Shown piece after piece: positions 57,701-64,000 of a DNA stretch of 64,000 bases. Location: positions 26,561,957-26,625,956 of the forward strand of contig NC_065538.1 in the NCBI RefSeq assembly GCF_932294415.1, written 5' to 3'. The notes under the pieces were generated by a model. It worked only from the letters and a program-made list of their open reading frames with translations. It did not search any database and was not told the DNA's origin. The stretch's first letter is position 1. The number at the start of each line of letters is the position of its first letter. Origin of the DNA: Quercus robur. Taxonomy: Eukaryota > Streptophyta > Magnoliopsida > Fagales > Fagaceae. A program made the position numbers and the translations under genes.

Positions 57701-59726
57701 CAAAATTCCAAAGAGTTAGAGTGAAGATAACTAGATAAGTCACTTTGTTCAGATTTATGAATATAGAGATTACAGGTCAACTCCATTGATTGTACTCACA
57801 TTCTAGGTCAATATAATTGCTCACAGATGTTCATAACTATGCATGCTGTGGTTAGAAATTGAGAGAGACTAGCTCAATCAATTAATTATATGATAGATAA
57901 TACTGGTGATTAAACTTAAATGCATTACTAAACTACCCATTAAGGACATGAAAATACCCATAGTGCACCATGAATTCTACAAAAATGAAATGGCTGAAAT
58001 ACCTGAGATTTAAAAGTTCTTTGCTGATTTTATTACCATTTTTCTTGCAATAACCTAGTTACAACTCATTGTGAAGGAATAGAAAGTTTTAACTCATTGT
58101 GTTTTTTTTTTTTAGTGGAAAATTTTGTTCCTGCTTAGTGCTGATCTCACTGTGTTACTAATGCTTAAAAAAATAGTAGTCTTTTGTCCCTCTCATGACT
58201 AATTCCTATCAAGTATCAAACTGTTGGTGTCTATCATGAACTGAGGCTGGTGGAGATTTTTGGCATTTGAAGAGTACTATAAGTCTACTGTGCTGCATGT
58301 GGTATTCCATGTCCATGGGGCCTTATAATGTCTTTTATTTATAAATATTCTATATTTATTTTTCCTTTTTTTTTGGGGGTGGGTGGGGTGTTGAATGAGA
58401 GTGCTCTATGCCAAATTCTACATTGGTATGGCTTGGGTATCTTCCTCTCTTCATTTGTTTTGGGCTGTTTGTCGTGTGTGTATCAGTGCATGTCAGTGCC
58501 TGTGTAGCTTGTATATCTGTCTGTGTTTCATTTCACATTCAATGTTTTTTTTCTAATCAAGTGGCTTATCCTGTCTGGGGTTGTTAAAAGGCACCTTAAA
58601 ACTTGAATTGCTTTTGTTTTCTGGCAGTGGTGCAGAGTATGTCAGGAAAGAAGTTCCTCTTCATGTTTTGCCGTCATCTTCCTTTGTTAAGCTTGAATCC
58701 CCTTTAACGTCGTTTACAGACCTGCAGCGTGTGCTATATGAAGAGGAGCGGGCAGCATATAACCAAGCCATATTGCAAAATATGAGGTGATAAAGTGATA
58801 TGCTGCCACTTGTTATCATGACCTATACTTCTTATTTTTATAGTGGTTTTTCTAATAATTTACTATTTATTCTAAATTTCTTACATTTTTCGTAGGGATG
58901 GGAAAGTGCATCCGCTTTCTTTCATACATCATACCTCAACTTATCAGGCTTCCTTGTGCAAATTAATTGAGTATTGGTTAGAATCAAATGGCCACCACTT
59001 TTTGAGTTGTTTGTGCCTGGATTTTTTTAATTTTACTCACTCTTTTTTTTTCTTTGTAATCATATGCAGTTTAAGTCCAGCCATAAAGGCACTCCAGGAC
59101 CGCTTAAAAGAGAATGAAAATCGGGTATAGAACAAAACTAACTATGTTTCATACAGCAAGGATGCTTTATTGATCTCGTAGCAAGTTGTCAATTTCAATG
59201 GAATTAGGATTAATATGAAAAAAACTGTTTTGAGCTCAAGCAATTTTGAAGTTCCAATCTTCATCTTCATGAAGTGCTATTTCAAGTTGTGACCCTTTGT
59301 TATCCATTTTAGCAAGGCTTGTCCTCCTGCTTCTTGGACATTTGTTGTAGGGGTTTGTACATAGCACATTTATGATGATATGGCAGGTTCCATCCATTTG
59401 GTGCTAGAGGGTGTAAAGAACCTTGCTAATAGATCATTATTCAGTTGCTCATTACATTAGTAAATTCATTATCAATTTGCAGTTTGTGTATAAACTGACC
59501 TGCTTTTGCTCAACAGTTAAAAACGCTGACCAATGAAGCCAAGTCTTTGGAGACAGAAGCCCTTAAAGGGGTTGAATCAAGTTCAGGATCTCCTCGTCAA
59601 GCTCCTTCTCATGGTCTCCGAGGAAATACTTCATCTGGTCATAGGGATTTGTATAGTCCAACTGAGCCCACGACCACAAGGAGTGTTGCTGGTTCTGGTA
59701 GCCGGAGCAGAAAGGTTTATCAATGA
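48756..59726 (+). CDS. BRCC36: Lys-63-specific deubiquitinase BRCC36 (JAMM/MPN+ metalloprotease)
   Basis: Ten coding exons join without a frame break into 438 residues: 48756-48866, 50554-50679, 51103-51190, 54201-54286, 54366-54581, 56977-57161, 58628-58786, 58896-58976, 59070-59124 and 59517-59726. The protein starts MSLTCVKMSEEVWLTCLTHA, as in plant BRCC36. The zinc site is complete: Glu27 (TEEIMGLLLG), His96 and His98 (GWYHSHPHITVLP), Ser106 and Asp109. Exon 5 adds a Ser-rich stretch, and the C-terminal half has predicted helices (FTDLQRVLYEEERAAYNQAI, ALQDRLKENENR). BRCC36 cuts K63-linked ubiquitin chains in BRCA1-A and BRISC complexes and in plants is tied to DNA repair and recombination. 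An in-frame ATG at 48603 could add 51 residues, but family similarity favours 48756. All introns are GT-AG except intron 2, which is AT-AC. Confidence 0.93.
48867..50553 (+). other. BRCC36 intron 1
   Basis: GTTCGT donor, TTTCAG acceptor, phase 0. It holds poly-A and poly-T runs and no element that I can name. Confidence 0.85.
50680..51102 (+). other. U12-type AT-AC intron in BRCC36
   Basis: The donor is ATATCCTTAA, the exact U12 consensus. The acceptor is AC after CTAGAGC. ACTTAAC (51086-51092) fits the U12 branch site with its adenosine about 11 bases from the 3' end. Only this AT-AC choice keeps the frame and joins AKAE to RMSTLVGRTTRV. A C-rich tract lies at about 50940-50961 inside. Confidence 0.88.
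53100..53745 (+). mobile_element. LINE 3' fragment in BRCC36 intron 3
   Basis: The frame at 53226-53432 has the zf-RVT pattern of plant LINE RT tails (WCCMCKQCGETMDHLLLHC, then HWVMPKRV). The fragment ends near 53745 in an A-rich tail after TTCCCTTATCAATTACAG. Its 5' border within the 3-kb intron (51191-54200) is unclear; a reverse-oriented T-run with TTTGATAAGTAA at 51598 marks another retroposon end. Confidence 0.65.
54945..55090 (-). mobile_element. tRNA-derived SINE in BRCC36 intron 5
   Basis: On the minus strand there is an A-box-like GCACAATTGGCTGGGG and, about 30 bases later, a B-box-like AATTCGAATCTCC, as in tRNA-derived SINEs. An A/T-rich tail lies on the left (plus-strand TTTTTTATAAGTAAG). 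Confidence 0.6.
55199..55685. mobile_element. Mutator-like MITE in BRCC36 intron 5
   Basis: The ends GGGGCAAAGTACACAAAACC and (reverse complement) GGGAAAAATACACCAAAATC are inverted repeats. The flanks TTTTTATCT and CTTTTATAT suggest a worn 9-base duplication. A 141-base retroposon fragment is nested at 55339-55479. Confidence 0.6.
55339..55479 (+). mobile_element. 5'-truncated retroposon with 11-bp target duplication
   Basis: AATGGTGAGTT occurs at 55328-55338 and 55480-55490. The segment between ends AATTACTTATCAAAAAAATA, a LINE/SINE-type tail. Confidence 0.75.
56150..56569. mobile_element. Mutator-like MITE in BRCC36 intron 5
   Basis: The ends GGATAAATTGCATTAAG and (reverse complement) GGGTGAATTGCACAAAG are inverted, and further in GGCTCTTGTGTGCCTAAGAA pairs imperfectly with TTCTTAGGCATGTGAGAGCC. 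The flanks TCTCTGAAA and CATCTGAAA are a near 9-base duplication. Confidence 0.62.
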
Positions 59727-62700
59727 AATTCCAGAATACAGCCTCTTCCCAATGTATGTTGTAATGTAGTGTTTAAATTGTAATTCGAACTCCAATGAAG
59801 ATTTTTGGGGTTTAGTTTCTTGCACAAATGAGTGTGTATGGAATGTGTTGTGAAAGTGGCATGTTGGCTCCAGAGATTTCATTTTTTGTGTAGGATTCTG
59901 GAGTCAAAAGACATTTGTAAAAGTAGGATGCAAATTATTACTAAAAGATAAGATAGAGAGAGAGAGAGAGTGGGAGAGAAGAAAAGTACAATGCAAATTG
60001 CATCCTAATTGTTTTTTGCACATATAATGCTATAAAGTTCAAAGAAGTTAATCCAAGTATGATGGATATGATATTTCGAACACTATTTTTGTTGACCATA
60101 TTTGAAGTTAGGCATGTTCTAATTATATCAATCAGATTCATTATCTTTAATTGGGGTAATTGCTGAAATTACAACCGTGGTAACATTACTTACCAAAAAA
60201 ACCATGGATACATTGAAATGTTGAATCATGAAATGCTTGTATTTAACAAAATCATGATGGGTCTATTTCATTTTCTCATTCAAGATTATAAATTAATACA
60301 TTCGAATTCTGACAGTATACATGAATAGGTAAGCATAATTTGTAGAAGATGACTGAAGGCCTACCTAAAGTTAAAATTTATTTTTATTTCAAAAAAGGTT
60401 TTTGAGTTCAAGCATTATGTTGCTGCATCTAGCACATCACATTACTTACTTCATATCATCAAAGGATTGAATGGTTTTTCGTATTTTCAACCACTCACTG
60501 TATTAATGTGAAGCAATTTTTGGTAAATACAACGTAGGGATATTATTAATTGTTTGTAAATTCTCTAACTGGCCTAGGCCAATGTGTTCATGTCTCTGTC
60601 TCGTACTCTCAGGATGAATAATACTTTGGATATTAATATTACAAATCGCAAAATGGTTAAAATTACTACAAATTTTACCAAATTATTTTGTCTATTATAA
60701 ATTTTATTAGGTAGACGGTAGATCCTTCCTTTTATATATATATAAAATGAAAGTCTTATAGATTGATGTGTCAAACTTTATATTTATAAAAAATAAAACA
60801 AAAATTGATGTGTCAATTTTTACTTATTTATTATGTTGTTTATATGGTACTAATAACATTTCACTTTCACAGTAATTGTTTTTTTTTTTTTTTAAATAAA
60901 ATATAATAATTTTATTATTTATTTTTTAGAGAAATAAAAGCTATGACTGTAAGAAGGAATTTATACTAGGATTATGATTATTTTCGGTATCATATGATTC
61001 TTGGAACAGGAATAAAATACAACGTGTCATGCATGCACCAGTCCTTGACTGATGAAAGGTAAACTCTAGAATTAATCTTGTTCTAGATATTTTTATCTAT
61101 TTTTAAATGGTAACCGCTAGAATTGAAGAGGAATAACTTGGTTATTAGAATCTTGAGATGGTTTCTTGGGAAATGCAATTTGAGGAGGAAATTTTGATGC
61201 TGACCGGAAAGCTATTTTGCGCTTGAGACATGACATTACTTTACTATTTCTACCCACCTTCTCCACAGCATCACCGAAAAATACAGGCCATCTTCAATTT
61301 CTAATTATTAGATTTCGAATTATGGAATTCCATTTGTTTTTAAATTCAACTCCAACCAATCAAAAACAAAAACAAAACCGACATAAAACTCATTTTTTTG
61401 AAGGGGCATAGAGAAATTGGGTCAATCAATCAATCAAATGGAAGCAATCCCTCATTTCAAATTTTATAAGCCAAAATTAATTTTTGATATCTGAAACGAA
61501 AAATTTAGCCTCTTGATTGCAAAATAAATAAACAAATAAAATTGATGCAGTTGGTTGCAAGCACATCTTGCAATAGATCCTATAAAAACAAGGCATGAAT
61601 TTCAAACAGTGTAGTGTTAGCTATTGGCGCTCAGAAACTTAAGTCAGAACTCAGAAATCAAACTTTTTTTATAAAAATTTCAGAGCAATGACAAGTAATT
61701 TTAGGAGTTTCTTATGCAAAGTTGTTCCATTATTTTCCTCTGGTTTTTTTTTTTTTTTTTTTTTTTTTTTGCTAGTGGTAAATGACAAGTACTGACTTAT
61801 AACCAATAAAGCATAATTCCAATCTCAATTTTCATCTTGTAGTTTTTATGTATAGTTTTTTATAACTTCATTTTTTCCCTTTTTTCTCACTTTTTAAAAT
61901 TTTTTCAAAGTACAAGTATACTTAAGCACATTTTCAGAAAAAAGTTTTCAGTAAAAAACTAAATAAGATGTTCCTAAATAAATACTAAATAGTTCATAAG
62001 GTCTCGTGATATTTATGAGATCCTGGATTCAAAATATCTTAGTAGCATCTTCGAGCCACTTTAATAGATTTCTCCTGTAATAACTCAAAAGTACTGCACA
62101 TGCCTAAATGAAGAGTCAAACAGAGGTATGAATACTCTTGTTTATAATAATAATAACAATAATAATAATAATTCACAAGGTGTGATTAACCAACAAGACC
62201 GTAAGTTGGATCAATTCCATGGTGCTCTTTCTTTAGTTAGTCTCAAGACTTTGCTGGACTCAATGGATCCTTTGGCTCTTTCTCGTGCTTTACTCAGGTA
62301 TTACTCGATTTTCTCATCCAATCTTACAATTTTGCTTGCCTTTTTCCCAAGGGTGTTTGTAGTTTGCTCAAAGTTTTTGTCCAATTCAATAGTTTGGCTA
62401 CACCTTTCCCTTAGCGTTTCTGTATTTTGTAAAACTTTCTCGATGACTCTTATGGTCTAGCCTACCCTATTTCAAGAGTCTATGCAGTTCACTTTCTCTA
62501 AGGTTTTTGTATATTGATTGACTTTCTCGACCACTCTTATGATCTAACATGGCTTGGGGCGAGGCTACATCGATCCTTGGATTCCAAGGCCTATCTTGTT
62601 CCTTGAATTTTCTCATTTTAAAGAACGTTTTAGACTTTAACTTAAAATTTGTTGTCGTAGTAAATGATAAGTAATGCATGACTTGTAATTGTCTCAGGCA

Positions 62701-63175
62701 TCACGAGATGTCGTTAAACTCGATGTTGGTTGCCCTTGTCTCCACCGAAAAAACATCTTATGAGTTAGTAGAGTATACAAGTATAAATGTAAAATATAAT
62801 GAAATAACTAACGTGATTCATATATATATATATATATATATATATACTAACTACTATATTTTAAGATGCATTTCGGTGGTTCAAAATGCCCCTATTCCCT
62901 AAATTTGAACCCTAGCAGAGACAAAATTGGAGGGCAGTCCGTCAAAGTATCTCTAAACATGACCTACAAAATTGGACCACCTTCCTATTAGTTTTCATAC
63001 AGATCAATGTATTCAAAGATTTGAACAGTTAACTCTCCCATATTCTTTCAATCAATTTTCAAATTTTTTTTTTTAATTTAAATTTGCTGTTTCCTTACTC
63101 CTAATCTCACTTTAATTTTTTTCTTCTAATCCCACGGTTTCCTTTTTCCTAATCTCATGCTTTTATTTTAAACTA
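59727..63175. other. 3' flank of BRCC36 and intergenic DNA, no further gene recognised
   Basis: The BRCC36 3' UTR probably reaches about 59900. Beyond that the sequence is AT-rich with GA, TA, (AAT)n and T-runs. A frame at 62128-62460 starts in an (AAT)n run and has no family features. Confidence 0.5.
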
Positions 63176-63200
63176 CTAAGTTGCCCGTGCGATGCATAGA
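63176..63200 (-). mobile_element. Helitron-like 3' end (minus orientation)
   Basis: TACTAAGTTGCCCGTGCGATGCATAG resembles the reverse of a plant Helitron terminus (hairpin GTGCGATGCA near a CTAG/CTTAGT-type end). The rest of the element would run to the right and is not defined. Confidence 0.3.
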
Positions 63201-64000
63201 TAATTTTGTGATATTTTATGTAAGACGGTTTTGAAAAATGTTGTACATATATTATATAAAAAAAGTAAACTAAATTAGAGTAAAAAAACATAAACATTTT
63301 GAGAAATTAAAAATTAGTTTAGTAACTTCACTACACATTTGTCGCATTCTCAAGGTAATACTAATTTAAAAAAAAAAAAAAAAAGTCATGAAACCAAAAA
63401 TAAATGCAAAAAGTAACAGAACCATGAAAATCAACTAATTTGCATTGCGTTCATAGATTGCATACTATGAATTGAAAGTATCCCCAACTCTCTCATCGAT
63501 AGTGTGATATTAAGACATGGTGTGGGCAAATGCGTATACATTTGTCTTATAGATGATTTAAAACCATGGTAAAATATGACTTAACATTGCGTACCAAATA
63601 TTTTCTCTCTACTTATATACCCAAAACAAAAACTATCCAACCAAAATTCCCAAACCAAAATCATATTTAACCCCTAATTTAAAAAGAAAAAAGAAAAAGA
63701 AAAAGGAATTACCCATAGGGGTTTCATTGGCTTGATGGTGGTAAGAGGCTAGTATGAAGGAGGTAGCGGTCCCTTAGATTCCTCTTTCTCTCTCTTACAA
63801 ATGCTTTGTCAGTCTTAGGCCTTTTTTTTTTTTTTTTTGGGAGAAACTCAAGCCTTTTATTTTGGTAATCGTGAAATAATGCATTTCATTTAACAGTCCA
63901 CAACATTTTCATGTTTCTCTATAGGGTCTTATTTGGTTAGTTATTATTATAAGTCCTTATTTATTTATTTTTTTTTTCTTTTGTTTTTAATTAATACGAA
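63201..64000. other. No gene recognised
   Basis: AT-rich sequence with poly-T runs. If the end at 63176 is genuine, this is Helitron interior. Confidence 0.45.

Noticed and set aside
62128..62460. Asn-repeat frame as a gene
   Set aside because: It starts in an (AAT)n run, shows no known motif and has no supported splice structure.
1..64000. tRNA, rRNA or other structural RNA genes
   Set aside because: Only tRNA-like boxes of the SINE near 55000 and primer binding sites were found; no complete cloverleaf was seen by eye.

Overview
The window is nuclear DNA from a dicot plant, most likely a woody species. It has long AT-rich intergenic stretches, plant retrotransposon lineages (Tat-type Ty3/gypsy with a second RNase H, copia, plant LINEs with zf-RVT and RVT_3 remnants), Mutator-like and hAT-like elements, and three host genes with plant-type introns. 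The species cannot be fixed from sequence alone.

Layout. 1-9421: a Tat-lineage gypsy element whose 5' part lies outside the window. It has gag-protease, a UAG stop in a TMV-type leaky context, RT/RNase H/aRNase H/integrase with one nonsense codon, two tandem-repeat blocks, a spliced gene on the opposite strand with its own TATA box, a polypurine tract and the 3' LTR. 9797-15120: a decayed LINE (minus strand) that has been hit by a hAT-like element, a small MITE and a solo LTR. 15826-16687: a LEA gene (minus) with three CACGTG boxes upstream. 17172-19524: a long-arm foldback Mutator-like element with a hAT-like element inside one arm. 20633-22236: a rearranged copia element holding the LTR of a second family. 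24359-25170: a second LEA gene (plus) with embryo-type RY motifs. 26706-30330: MITEs, a segmental tandem duplication, a foldback MULE and Helitron-like sequences. 30340-45208: an LTR-like sequence split by a complete but dead Tat gypsy element (32397-44897, TSD AGTAT) that repeats the architecture of the first. 45210-48195: a probable solo LTR and a three-copy tandem array. 48756-59726: BRCC36, a K63-specific JAMM deubiquitinase gene in ten coding exons, one intron of which is a U12-type AT-AC intron. 59727-64000: AT-rich intergenic DNA with a Helitron-like end.

How the parts relate. The two LEA genes are head-to-head paralogues separated by about 7.7 kb of transposon DNA, and their promoter motifs point to ABA or seed control. 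BRCC36 is the only long host gene, and its introns carry a LINE fragment, a SINE and MITEs. The most unusual shared signal lies in the two gypsy elements. Both keep a UAG-CARYYA readthrough context between protease and RT. Both also keep, on the antisense strand between pol and the 3' LTR, a TATA-driven gene with introns at corresponding positions, coding for a PF04195-like N-terminal domain and a coiled-coil C-terminus. All coordinates and splice sites were read by eye; no alignment or database search was run.
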